Assembly (NCBI RefSeq): GCF_001887355.1
Contig: NZ_MPIN01000008.1
Span: forward strand, 51,935-115,934
DNA from: Cystobacter ferrugineus
Lineage (GTDB): Bacteria > Myxococcota > Myxococcia > Myxococcales > Myxococcaceae
DNA: 64,000 nucleotides
Reading direction: 5' to 3'
Below are positions 43,066 through 51,930 of this stretch, piece by piece. A model generated the notes under the pieces. That model was not told the origin of the DNA, made no database searches, and saw only the letters and a list, made by a program, of their open reading frames with translations. Numbering within the stretch: position 1 is the stretch's first letter; each line of letters starts with the position of its first letter. The position numbers and the translations under genes were made by a program.

Positions 43066-45696
43066 CTCCACCTCGGCGGCGCGCTGGAGACTGCCCGCCC
43101 GGGTGAAGCGCTCGAGGGCCCGGGCCGCCTCGAGCCGGGCCTCCTTGACGCGGCCGTCACGCCACAAGGCCTGGGCCAGGACGAAGCCCGTGTCGCCGAG
43201 GACCTTGTCGGGCACGTTCGCGAAGCTCCCGGCGCGCCGCAGGATGGCGATGGCCTCGCGCGTGTGGCCCAGGGCCAGCAGCGCCTGGCCGACCCGGTCA
43301 TAGGAGTACTGCAAATCGCTGTCCTCGGGCCGCAGGTGCTGGAGCTTGAGTCCGAGCGCCTCGCGGAAGACACGCAGGGCGTCCTCGTTGCGCCCCAGGG
43401 CCAGCAGGCACATGCCCTGCGAATCCAGGGCATGGGCCAGCGCCAGCGGGTCCACCGCGGAGGAGCGGTAGAGATCCGCGGCGAAACGCGCGTGCTCCAG
43501 GGCGCGCGACGGATCCTCGTTCTCGCGCAGCGCGCGCGACAGCTCTCCGTGAAACCACGCCAGTTCCAGGTGCCGCGGGCCCACCGCCGATTCCATCTGC
43601 CGCAGCGCTTCCTCCAACATCTCCACCGCCTGCCGCGTCTCGCCCAGGTCCAACAGCGCCCGCCCGAGGGTATACGTCACGCGGGCCCGCTTCGGATGCC
43701 CGGGCGGCAGCCCGCCCAGCAGCGCCAGCGACCGCTCCAACAAGACGCGCGCCTGCAGGGGTTTGTCCTGCCAGAGGGCCAGGTTGGCGCGGTTCATCAG
43801 CAGCTCGCTCTCCAGGAGCGAGTCCCCGCCGAGCCGCCGCACCATCGCCTCCCCCAGCCGGCCCCAGCGCTCCGCGTCCGCGTAGCGCTTCAACTGCCCC
43901 GTCACGAAGAGCAGCTTGTTGAGGATGGACACCTGCAGGCGGTCCGCCCGTCCCGCCGCGGCGTCATAGACGGCCTGCTCCAGGAGCGAGGCCCCCTCCT
44001 CCGTCCTGCCCATGAGCGCCAGGAGCCAGCCCTGATGAAAGCGCATCTCCGCCAGCAGGGGCAGATAGCCGCTGGCCACCACCCGTGGCGCGAGCGCCCC
44101 GGCCTCCTCGAGCGCCGCCGGGTAACGGCTCACGTCGAGCAGGGCCTTGAGCTCGGCCACCCGCGTTTCCAGGCGCTCCAGATCCGCGCGCCGCGAGGGA
44201 TCCACGGGCCGGGGCTGCTGCTCGGACAGCGTCCCCACGTTCGCGCAGTCCGCGGGAGAGGGCAGCGCGTACACCGCGTCCAGCGACTTCTCCACGCCCC
44301 GGATGTCCACCTCGCCCAGCACCTTCACGAGCGCGCGCAGGCTCTCGCGCCGCAGCTCCAGGCACACCACCTGCTGGGACAACAAGAGTTCCGTGCGCTC
44401 ACCGCGCAGGCGCGTGGCCTCACAGGCCTCGGTGCTCTGCCGGGACCACGCCACGGCGTACGCATCGAGCACCGCCGAGGCCCGGCGGAACATCTGCCCC
44501 GCCGCGGCGCCCCCGGCCTTCTGGAAGGCGGCCTCCACCCGTTGACGCTCCGGCGCCCCCCACACCTCCCCCATCTGCCGCTCGGCGCCCGTGCACAGCC
44601 GTGAGCGCCAGACGGCCGCGCTCCCCACCGCCGCGAGCGCCAGTCCCGCCAGGGCTCCCATCCCCAGCCAGCGCCGCCGCGCCAGCCGCCGCTCCTGGGA
44701 GAGCGCCCCCAGCAGCGCCTCCATGGAGGGGAAGCGCTCACCGGGCTCGAGCGACAGGCCCCGCATCACCGCGCGCCGCACCCAGACGGGCACCTTCCCC
44801 CCGCGCGGCGGCTCCTGGATGACGGACGGCGAGGTCCCACGGTGCGCCGCGGCCCGAGCCATCGCCTCGGGATCGAAGGGGCGCGTGGCGAACAGCGCCC
44901 GGTAGAGCGCGGCGCAGAAGCTGAACTGGTCCGAGCGCGCGTCCAGCGCGTCCCCCCGGAACTGCTCCGGCGACATGTAGTGCGGCGTCCCATGCACCAC
45001 GCCCACCTGGGTGAGCGATCGCCTCAACGCCGACGCCGGCCTCGGCAGCGGCAGCTCCTCCTGGGTCAGTCCCCGCGAGGGCGTGAACCGGGCGTCGCGC
45101 CGGGCCAGGCCGAAGTCGGTGACGTAGACGCGGCCGTTGTGGCCCACCAGGACGTTGGCGGGTTTGAAGTCGCGGTGGACCAGTCCCGCCGCGTGCGCGG
45201 CCGCCAGGCCCTTGCCCGCCGCGACGAACTTCTCCAACACCTCGCGCCAGGAGCGCGGCCGCTCGCGCAACCACTCGCGCAGCGTGCCCCCCTCCACCAG
45301 CTCCATGGCCACGAAGACCTGATTCTCCCAGGAGCCCACCTCGAAGACCGGGATGACATGGGGATGGGAGACACGGGCCATGGCCTGGGCCTCGCGCACC
45401 AGCCGCTCCCGGCCCTCCTCCAGGTTCGTGCCCTCGTCCTTCACGCGCCACAGCTTGAGGGCCACCTTGCGATCCAGGTCCGGATCATACGCCGCGTACA
45501 CCACGCTCATGCCGCCCTGCCCCAGGACCTCGAGCAGCAGGAAGCGGCCCACCTGTTGCCGCAACGGCGCGGGGAGCGGCTCTCGCGGTGCTTGCTCCGC
45601 GGAAGGAACCCCGGCGGAACCCGACATCGGCTCCGTCTCGGTCTTCTCCTCTCCGACAGGCGCGGGTGGGGGTGTGGCTTCGTCGCGATGGGACAT
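43039..45696 (-). CDS. Ser/Thr protein kinase with C-terminal TPR region
   Basis: 885 aa membrane kinase. Kinase domain at about residues 48-330: GQGGMSVVY P-loop, catalytic HRDFKPAN, DFGLARRD. The Phe in HRDFKPAN (Leu usual) is common in this myxobacterial group. A single membrane helix (about 357-375, GMGALAGLALAAVGSAAVW) puts the C-terminal part outside the cytoplasm. From about 520 on are Ala/Leu/Arg helical repeats of TPR type. GGAG five bases before the ATG fixes the start. Target and signal unknown. Tail-to-tail overlap of 27 bases with lysR. Confidence 0.94.
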   Translation of the reverse strand: MSHRDEATPPPAPVGEEKTETEPMSGSAGVPSAEQAPREPLPAPLRQQVGRFLLLEVLGQGGMSVVYAAYDPDLDRKVALKLWRVKDEGTNLEEGRERLVREAQAMARVSHPHVIPVFEVGSWENQVFVAMELVEGGTLREWLRERPRSWREVLEKFVAAGKGLAAAHAAGLVHRDFKPANVLVGHNGRVYVTDFGLARRDARFTPSRGLTQEELPLPRPASALRRSLTQVGVVHGTPHYMSPEQFRGDALDARSDQFSFCAALYRALFATRPFDPEAMARAAAHRGTSPSVIQEPPRGGKVPVWVRRAVMRGLSLEPGERFPSMEALLGALSQERRLARRRWLGMGALAGLALAAVGSAAVWRSRLCTGAERQMGEVWGAPERQRVEAAFQKAGGAAAGQMFRRASAVLDAYAVAWSRQSTEACEATRLRGERTELLLSQQVVCLELRRESLRALVKVLGEVDIRGVEKSLDAVYALPSPADCANVGTLSEQQPRPVDPSRRADLERLETRVAELKALLDVSRYPAALEEAGALAPRVVASGYLPLLAEMRFHQGWLLALMGRTEEGASLLEQAVYDAAAGRADRLQVSILNKLLFVTGQLKRYADAERWGRLGEAMVRRLGGDSLLESELLMNRANLALWQDKPLQARVLLERSLALLGGLPPGHPKRARVTYTLGRALLDLGETRQAVEMLEEALRQMESAVGPRHLELAWFHGELSRALRENEDPSRALEHARFAADLYRSSAVDPLALAHALDSQGMCLLALGRNEDALRVFREALGLKLQHLRPEDSDLQYSYDRVGQALLALGHTREAIAILRRAGSFANVPDKVLGDTGFVLAQALWRDGRVKEARLEAARALERFTRAGSLQRAAEVESWMAMLAR

Positions 45697-45795
45697 GGAG
45701 GCTCCCCCGCATCCTAACGACTTCTCCACCCCTCCACGCCAGGGGCCGCAACTCCACGCGGGCGCCTTCCGATAATGGGAAAAGCCTCGGCGACC

Positions 45796-46248
45796 TCACC
45801 CCGGCTTCGAGGGCGTCTGGGGGAAGCGCAGGTCCGTTCCGGTGACGCGGCGCCCGCATGCGCGGCATGTCAGCACCGCGTGCAGCGGCTCCCCACAGTC
45901 ATGCACGAATGTCCCCTGCGTGGCGGGCGCCTCCGACGTCCACCGCCGTCCCCACTGCAACAGGCAGAGCAGCGTGGGCGCCAGGTCCAGCCCCGCCTCG
46001 GTGAGGTGGTACTCGCTTCTCACGGGCCGCTCCGAGTACTGCACCCGGCGCAGCACGCCCGCCTCCGACAGCTTGCGCAGCCGCGCGGTGAGCACGTCCC
46101 GCGGCGCTCCGGTGTTCTGCGCGATGCCCTCGAAGCGCCGCACGCCATAGAACACCTCGCGCACCACCAGCAGCGACCACTTCTCTCCCACCACTTCCAG
46201 CGCATCGGCCATCGAGCACACCCGAGGACCGGCCTCCTTCTTCGGCAT
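45796..46248 (-). CDS. HxlR-family transcription regulator
   Basis: 150 aa winged-helix protein. The family core EVVGEKWSLLVVREVFYGVRRFEGI is at about residues 18-42. The C-terminal extension holds CGEPLHAVLTCRACGRRV, whose Cys residues may bind zinc or sense redox or aldehyde stress. Divergent from the DUF1304 gene, with paired operator-like repeats in between. An ATG nine bases upstream is possible. Confidence 0.92.
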   Translation of the reverse strand: MPKKEAGPRVCSMADALEVVGEKWSLLVVREVFYGVRRFEGIAQNTGAPRDVLTARLRKLSEAGVLRRVQYSERPVRSEYHLTEAGLDLAPTLLCLLQWGRRWTSEAPATQGTFVHDCGEPLHAVLTCRACGRRVTGTDLRFPQTPSKPG

Positions 46249-46267
46249 GCCCACCATCCTAACGAAT

Positions 46268-46322
46268 CAGTTGGAAATCCCAACCGACGTGATACGGTGT
46301 ACCCAGTTGGAAAATCAAACTG
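46268..46322. promoter_or_regulatory. HxlR operator candidates
   Basis: CAGTTGGAAA occurs twice (46268-46277 and 46304-46313), 36 bp apart. Each copy is part of a palindrome: GTTGG-N5-CCAAC (46270-46284) and CAGTT-N9-AACTG (46304-46322). They lie between the divergent hxlR and DUF1304 genes. Confidence 0.6.
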
Positions 46323-46371
46323 ACTCCGGGAAGCGTCCGAGAACGCACTGGAGCCGCTCGAGGAAAGCCGA

Positions 46372-46737
46372 ATGAGTCTGCTCGCCGTGCTGTTCGTGGG
46401 ACTGGTCGCCGCCATCCATGTCTACATCGTGGTGCTGGAGATGTTTCTCTGGACGAAGCCCCTGGGGATGAAGGTGTTCAAGACGGAGCCGGCCTTCGCC
46501 GCGCAGTCGGCGACGCTCGCCGCCAATCAGGGGCTGTACAACGGCTTCCTCGCCGCGGGCCTCGTCTGGGGCCTGGTGGCCGCGGAGCCCGTGGCGTTCC
46601 AGGCCAAGGTCTTCTTCCTGGCGTGCGTGATGATCGCGGGCCTGTACGGAGCGGCCACGGTGAGCCGGCGCATCCTCTTCGTGCAGACGGTGCCCGCGGC
46701 CATCGCGCTGGCGCTGGTGGTGCTCTCGCGCGCGTGA
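46372..46737 (+). CDS. DUF1304 membrane protein
   Basis: 121 aa with four membrane helices and the family pattern HVYIVVLEMFLWTKP and AANQGLYNGFLAAGL. Function unknown; frequently paired with HxlR or TetR regulators, as here. Ends one base before the stop of the convergent acyltransferase gene. Confidence 0.92.
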   Translation: MSLLAVLFVGLVAAIHVYIVVLEMFLWTKPLGMKVFKTEPAFAAQSATLAANQGLYNGFLAAGLVWGLVAAEPVAFQAKVFFLACVMIAGLYGAATVSRRILFVQTVPAAIALALVVLSRA

Positions 46738-46738
46738 G

Positions 46739-47665
46739 TCAGGAGGCCGGGGGAGGCCGGGTCTTCCAGCGCTGGTGCATCCACACCCATTGCTCGGGGG
46801 CACGGCGGATGGCGGCCTCGATGCGCTCGGAGAGCGCCGCGGTGAGCGCCAGGGCGTCCGCCTCGCGGTCCGACCCCGCCCGCCACGCCACCTCCTCCAT
46901 CCACAAGCGGTAGCCCTCGCCCTCGCGCTGGCAGAAGCCCACCACCACCGCCGCGCCCGTGCGCAGCGCCAGGTCCGCCGCCGCCCGGGGCGTGGCCGCC
47001 AGCTCCCCGAAGAAGGGCACGAAGAGCGACTGCACCCGGGTGTCCTGGTCGATGAGCAGCCCGAGAATCTCCCCCGCCTTGAGCGCGCGCAGCATGGCGC
47101 GCGCCGCGCCCTCCTGGCCACGCCAGATGCTGCGCACCCCGCCCTGCTCCCGGAAGCGCCCGACGAGCGCGGTGAGGCGCGGGTCCGTCGTCTCCTTGGC
47201 GATGCTCTGGCTCGGGTAGCCCGCGCGCGACACCCGCCGCGCCAGCAGTTCCCAGTTGCCCACGTGCCCCGAGACGAAGACGACCCCCTTGCCCCGGGCG
47301 AGCGCCGCGTCGAGCACGCGCCGGTCCACGTCCTCCCAGCGCACCAGCCGCTCCAACTGTCGATCCATGGACGAAGTGGCGCCCACCTCGAAGGCGGCCA
47401 TGCCCAGGTGGCGGAAGGAGGCGCGGGCGAGCGCATGACGCTCCGCGTCGGACCTCTCCGGGAAGGCGCGGGCGAGGGACTTCAAGGCCTTGCGCCGCTC
47501 CCCCCCGGCCACGGCGAAGGCGAGGCGGCCGAAGCCCGCGCCCAGCCACCGGGCGAAACCGAGCGGCAGGGCCCCCACCAGGGCGAGGGCGGCACGCACG
47601 AGGAGGTAGCGGAGGAAGCGCTTGAGGCGCTTTGTTAGGGGAGGACGCTCCACGAGCGTGTCCAT
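46739..47665 (-). CDS. lysophospholipid/lipid A acyltransferase, LpxL/HtrB family
   Basis: 308 aa. An N-terminal membrane segment (LLVRAALALVGALPLG), then the catalytic motif HVGNWE (HX4E, about residue 134). Members add a secondary acyl chain to lipid A at the inner membrane. The exact acceptor (Kdo-lipid A or another glycolipid) is not fixed by sequence. Its ATG lies only five bases from the ATG of the divergent astB gene. Confidence 0.92.
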   Translation of the reverse strand: MDTLVERPPLTKRLKRFLRYLLVRAALALVGALPLGFARWLGAGFGRLAFAVAGGERRKALKSLARAFPERSDAERHALARASFRHLGMAAFEVGATSSMDRQLERLVRWEDVDRRVLDAALARGKGVVFVSGHVGNWELLARRVSRAGYPSQSIAKETTDPRLTALVGRFREQGGVRSIWRGQEGAARAMLRALKAGEILGLLIDQDTRVQSLFVPFFGELAATPRAAADLALRTGAAVVVGFCQREGEGYRLWMEEVAWRAGSDREADALALTAALSERIEAAIRRAPEQWVWMHQRWKTRPPPAS

Positions 47666-47670
47666 ACCTC

Positions 47671-48996
47671 ATGCGCGAATACAACTTCGACGGCCTCGTC
47701 GGTCCCACGCACAATTACGGCGGTCTCTCGCCCGGCAATCTCGCCTCGGCCCAGCATGGCGGCACGGTGAGCCATCCCCGCGCGGCGGCGCTACAGGGGT
47801 TGGAGAAGATGCGCTTCGTGGCGGGCCTGGGTGTCGGCCAGGCGGTGTTGCCCCCCCACCCCCGGCCCTCGCTCAAGACGCTGCGCGCGCTGGGCTTCAC
47901 CGGCACGGACGAGGAGCTCATCACCCGGGCGGCGCGCGAGGCGGAGCACCTCTTGCGGCTCACCTCCAGCAGCGCCGCCATGTGGACGGCGAACGCGGCC
48001 ACGGGGGCGCCGAGCGAGGACACCGCGGACGGGCGCATGCACCTGACGGTGGCCAACCTCCAGCAGATGTTCCACCGGGCCCTGGAGGCGGAGACGACAT
48101 ACGCGGTGCTGCGCGCCATCTTCGCGGACGAGCGCCACTTCGCCATCCACGCGCCGCTGCCCGGGGGCGGGCACTTCGCGGACGAGGGCGCGGCCAACCA
48201 CACCCGGCTCGTCACGCCCGGCCACCGCGCCGTGCACCTGCTCGCGTGGGGCCGCAGCGCGTGGCGCGGCGATGTGCGCCACCCCACCCGCTTTCCCGCC
48301 CGGCAGACGCTGGAGGCCAGTGAGGCGCTGGCGCGGTTGAACCAGCTCGACCCCGCCCAGGTGCTCCTGCCCCAGCAGGCGCCCGAGGGCATCGACGCGG
48401 GGGCCTTCCACACGGACGTGCTGGCGGTGGGCAGCGGGGGCTTCCTCATGCTGCACGAGCTGGCCTTCGTGGACGCCCCCGGGCTGCTGCGCACGCTGGG
48501 CGAGCGGCTCGGCGAGGGCTTCACGTACGTGCTCGCCACCGAGGACGAGCTGCCCGTGCGCGACGCGGTGAAGGCCTACCCGTTCAACTCCCAGGTGCTC
48601 GCGCTGCCGGACGGCTCGCTCGCCATCGTGGCTCCCCAGGAGAGCCGGGAGACACCCACCACGCGGCGCTTCCTCGAGCGCGTGGTGGCCGGGGACAACC
48701 CGGTGAAGGCGGTGCACTACCTGGACGTGCGCCAGTCGATGAACAACGGAGGGGGCCCCGCGTGCCTGCGCCAGCGCGTGTGGCTCACCGACGCCGAGCG
48801 CGCCGCGGTCACGGCCAACGTCTTCTACACGCCGGAGCTGCACGCCTCGCTCGCCGGCTGGGTGACGCGGCACTACCGCGAGGAGCTGCGCGCGGAGGAC
48901 TTGAGGGATCCCCGGCTCGCGCGCGAGACGATGACGGCGCTCGACGAGCTGACGCGGCTGTTGCACCTGGGCCCGGTCTACGACTTCCAGAAGTAG
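47671..48996 (+). CDS. astB: N-succinylarginine dihydrolase
   Basis: 441 aa second enzyme of the arginine succinyltransferase pathway (succinylarginine to succinylornithine, CO2 and ammonia). The family opening EYNFDGLVGPTHNYGGLSPGN and the guanidine-handling regions (GAANHTRL, HTDVLAVG, QSMNNGGGPACLR with the nucleophile Cys) are intact. No other ast gene lies in the window. Confidence 0.96.
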   Translation: MREYNFDGLVGPTHNYGGLSPGNLASAQHGGTVSHPRAAALQGLEKMRFVAGLGVGQAVLPPHPRPSLKTLRALGFTGTDEELITRAAREAEHLLRLTSSSAAMWTANAATGAPSEDTADGRMHLTVANLQQMFHRALEAETTYAVLRAIFADERHFAIHAPLPGGGHFADEGAANHTRLVTPGHRAVHLLAWGRSAWRGDVRHPTRFPARQTLEASEALARLNQLDPAQVLLPQQAPEGIDAGAFHTDVLAVGSGGFLMLHELAFVDAPGLLRTLGERLGEGFTYVLATEDELPVRDAVKAYPFNSQVLALPDGSLAIVAPQESRETPTTRRFLERVVAGDNPVKAVHYLDVRQSMNNGGGPACLRQRVWLTDAERAAVTANVFYTPELHASLAGWVTRHYREELRAEDLRDPRLARETMTALDELTRLLHLGPVYDFQK

Positions 48997-49071
48997 CCCA
49001 CGCACGCTCCCCCCGCGCCCAGGTGGCCGCCGCTTGCATCCGGGGCTCCATCTGGCATCTTCGGCCCCCTC

Positions 49072-49365
49072 ATGCGCCGATCCGCCGTCCTCTGCCTGAG
49101 CTTCTCCGTTCTGCTCGCCCTCGCCGGTTGCAAGAATCCGTGCCGGGAGTTGTCGGAGCGCTACTGCGACTGCCTCGATGAGTATCAGCGCGCCGACTGC
49201 GTCATCGCGGTGGCCGATCGCGAGCGCAACGTCGAGCCGACCGACGCGGATCTCGCGGCCTGCGAGCAGCGGCTGGAGACCTGCACCATCAAGGCGGACG
49301 ATCGCACGAGCTGCGACATCCTCCAGACGGACGAAGGCAAGCTGGCCTGTGGTCTGTCCCGCTAG
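49072..49365 (+). CDS. Cys-rich small lipoprotein
   Basis: 97 aa. Signal peptide with lipobox LALAGC; the mature part has eight further Cys (e.g. CRELSERYCDC, CEQRLETC, CDIL, ACGL), enough for four disulfides, so it should be a compact envelope protein. No family recognised. Stands alone 75 bases after astB. Confidence 0.8.
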   Translation: MRRSAVLCLSFSVLLALAGCKNPCRELSERYCDCLDEYQRADCVIAVADRERNVEPTDADLAACEQRLETCTIKADDRTSCDILQTDEGKLACGLSR

Positions 49366-49498
49366 TCTGGGGGAATGAAGGCCACTCGACGCGAGGACAT
49401 ACGGCCGGCCCTTCCCGCCCGCGGACGAGGCCGCCTACGCATCCTGGCGGGGAGGCGCCCTGGAGATCGCCTTCCCCGACTGGCCGCTCGAGTGACGG

Positions 49499-50797
49499 CT
49501 ACCGGCGGCCGAGGCCCATGTACGTGAAGCCCAGCTCGCGCATGCGCTCCGGGTCGTAGATGTTGCGCCCGTCGAGGATGACGGGCGTCTTCATCAGCTT
49601 CTTCATGCGCTCGAAGTCCGGGTGGCGGAACTCGTTCCACTCGGTGACGACGAAGAGCGCGTCCACGCCCTCCAGGGCCTCGTAGGGCAGTTGGGTGTAG
49701 CGGATGCGCTCGCCGAAGACGCGGCGCGCGGTGCGCTCGGCCACCGGATCATGCGCCGCCACCTTGGCGCCCTTGGCGAGCAGCCCCTCGATGACCTCGA
49801 TGGAGGGCGCCTCGCGCATGTCGTCCGTCTTGGGCTTGAAGGCCAGGCCCCACACCGCGAAGGTGCGCCCGTCGAGCGAGCCGAAGTGCTTGAGCGCCTT
49901 CTGCACGAGCGTGCGCTTCTGCCGCTCGTTGGTGCGCTCCACCGCGCGGAGCAGATCCAGCTCCATCCCCAGCTCGCGGCCCTTGGCCACCAGCGCCTTC
50001 ACGTCCTTGGGAAAGCAGCTACCGCCATAGCCCACGCCAGGAAAGAGGAACGGGTAGCCGATGCGCTTGTCGGCGCCCATGCCCTTGCGCACGAAGTCCA
50101 CGTCCGCGCCCACCTTCTCGCAGAGCGCGGCCATGTCGTTCATGAAGGAGATGCGCGTGGCGAGCATGGCGTTGGCGGCGTACTTGGTGAGCTCCGCCGA
50201 GCGCGTGTCCATGTGGAGGATGGGGTTTTCGGTGCGCACGAACGGCGCGTAGAGCTGGCCCATCACCTTGCGCGCCCGCTCGGACTCGGTGCCGATGACC
50301 ACCCGGTCCGGCTTGAGGAAGTCCTCCAGCGCCGCGCCCTCCTTGAGGAACTCGGGGTTGGAGACGACGTCGAACTCCACCTGGGTCACCCGGGCGATGG
50401 TCTCGCGCACCTTGTCGGCGGTGCCCACCGGCACGGTGCTCTTGTCCACCACCACCGTGTACTGCTGCATGGCCCGGCCGATCTGCTCCGCCGCGGACAG
50501 GACGTACTGGAGGTCCGCCTCGCCGCTCTCGCCCTCGGGCGTGCCCACGGCGATGAACACCACCTGCGAGCGCGCCACCGCCGTGGCCAGCTCCGTGGTG
50601 AAGGACAGGCGCCGCTCCCGCGTGTTCTTGCGGATGAGCTCCTCCAGGCCCGGCTCGTAGATGGGAATCTCGCCCCGCTGGAGCTGGGCGATCTTCTCCG
50701 CGTTGATGTCCACGCAGATGACGTCGTTGCCCGAGTCGGCGAAGCACGTCCCCGCGACGAGTCCCACGTAGCCTGAACCAATGATGGCGATATGCAT
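49499..50797 (-). CDS. ugd: UDP-glucose 6-dehydrogenase
   Basis: 432 aa enzyme making UDP-glucuronate for polysaccharides. N-terminal NAD site GSGYVGLVAGTCFAD, catalytic Cys in GYGGSCFPKD (about residue 260), and C-terminal UDP-binding domain with WGLAFKPKTDDMREAPS. Full length. Heads a stretch of envelope sugar genes. Confidence 0.96.
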   Translation of the reverse strand: MHIAIIGSGYVGLVAGTCFADSGNDVICVDINAEKIAQLQRGEIPIYEPGLEELIRKNTRERRLSFTTELATAVARSQVVFIAVGTPEGESGEADLQYVLSAAEQIGRAMQQYTVVVDKSTVPVGTADKVRETIARVTQVEFDVVSNPEFLKEGAALEDFLKPDRVVIGTESERARKVMGQLYAPFVRTENPILHMDTRSAELTKYAANAMLATRISFMNDMAALCEKVGADVDFVRKGMGADKRIGYPFLFPGVGYGGSCFPKDVKALVAKGRELGMELDLLRAVERTNERQKRTLVQKALKHFGSLDGRTFAVWGLAFKPKTDDMREAPSIEVIEGLLAKGAKVAAHDPVAERTARRVFGERIRYTQLPYEALEGVDALFVVTEWNEFRHPDFERMKKLMKTPVILDGRNIYDPERMRELGFTYMGLGRR

Positions 50798-50870
50798 GAG
50801 CGTCCTGGTGGGCGGAAGGTCCGCTCCCGCTCTTACGCTGACCGGCGCTCCGAGGGAAGGGGGAGCCCCC

Positions 50871-51842
50871 TCACTGGCCGGTCAGAAGTCGACGCAGGCG
50901 GTCCGATCCCCGCGGATGGCTCATCTTTCCGGGCTCACTGGAGGGAAGGACGACGAGCCGCTCGAGCAGCTCCCGGGTCGCCCGGCGCAGGGGCGGGAGA
51001 GCGGGCGCGACGAGGGCGGCCGTCTCGGGGAAGAGCCGCGCGACAATGGACAATGAGGTATAGAGGGCGCGCTCCAGCCGCCACGCGCGGGCCCGCTCCA
51101 GCAGGGCCGCGACGTCCAGGGGACGCGAATAGACGCCGCCCATCGACGGCGCCCCCAGCACCAGCTCGCGCAGGTCCACGAAGGACAACCACGGCACCTG
51201 ATAGCCCTCGCGCGCGTGCTCCAGACACACGAGCAGCAGCGCGTCCTCCAGGTCCGGGCGGAACATCGACGGGCCATACATCTTCACGGGCTGGGCGCGC
51301 TCGAAGATGCCCCGCAGCTCGGCCTGACGCTGGGGGCCCAGCACGTCGGCGTAGAGGAAGACGGGGGTGCGGGTATCCGACAGCACCTTCTGGGCGCCGT
51401 GGAGCGGCTCATCGGGCTCGGGGCGGAACTCGTGCTGGGCGAGGTAGCCGCTGAAGCCCTCCACGTCCATGCGCCGCAGCAGCACCTGGATCTCCAGCAC
51501 GGGGCGGAAGCCCACGTGGGGGTAGAGCGAGTCGGCGAAGGACGCGGCGCCGATCAACAGGAGCTGACGGCCCTCGAGCTCGTCCACGCACTGCTTGAAG
51601 TTGACGAGCTTCATGACGTTGTCGTTGACCGAGCCCGAGTAGATGCTCAGCAGCCGATCCCTCGCCCACTCTGGAGCCCCCGAGCCGGGCAGGCGGTACT
51701 CCAGGTTGTAGGACGCCAGCGGCGCCAGTCCCTGGGCGATGGCCCAGTCGACGTATTGCTCCCAGGGCGCCCCGCGCAGCGAGCCCCGGGGCGGGTCGAA
51801 TGACGAGAGGACGCGGAAGGTGTCGAGGAGGCTGATGGCCAT
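50871..51842 (-). CDS. nucleotidyltransferase-family protein (NTP_transf_5 type)
   Basis: 323 aa. Layout fits the PF14907 family: helical N-terminus, then LLLIGAASFADSLYPHVGFRPVLEIQVLL in place of the usual Gly-Ala-Ala-Leu nucleotide motif with paired acidic residues, and a C-terminal HAREGYQVPWLSFVDL. The expected Asp-x-Asp pair after GFRPV reads as LEI, so catalytic activity is questionable. Often found with capsule or exopolysaccharide genes. Separate from ugd by 73 bases. Confidence 0.72.
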   Translation of the reverse strand: MAISLLDTFRVLSSFDPPRGSLRGAPWEQYVDWAIAQGLAPLASYNLEYRLPGSGAPEWARDRLLSIYSGSVNDNVMKLVNFKQCVDELEGRQLLLIGAASFADSLYPHVGFRPVLEIQVLLRRMDVEGFSGYLAQHEFRPEPDEPLHGAQKVLSDTRTPVFLYADVLGPQRQAELRGIFERAQPVKMYGPSMFRPDLEDALLLVCLEHAREGYQVPWLSFVDLRELVLGAPSMGGVYSRPLDVAALLERARAWRLERALYTSLSIVARLFPETAALVAPALPPLRRATRELLERLVVLPSSEPGKMSHPRGSDRLRRLLTGQ

Positions 51843-51930
51843 GGGAGCGCTTTAGCGACTCCCACGCATGGGACGCAATCGGAAGACCACGGTCCCCGCC
51901 ATCCTCCGAACGGTATAGAAACAGGGGGCC

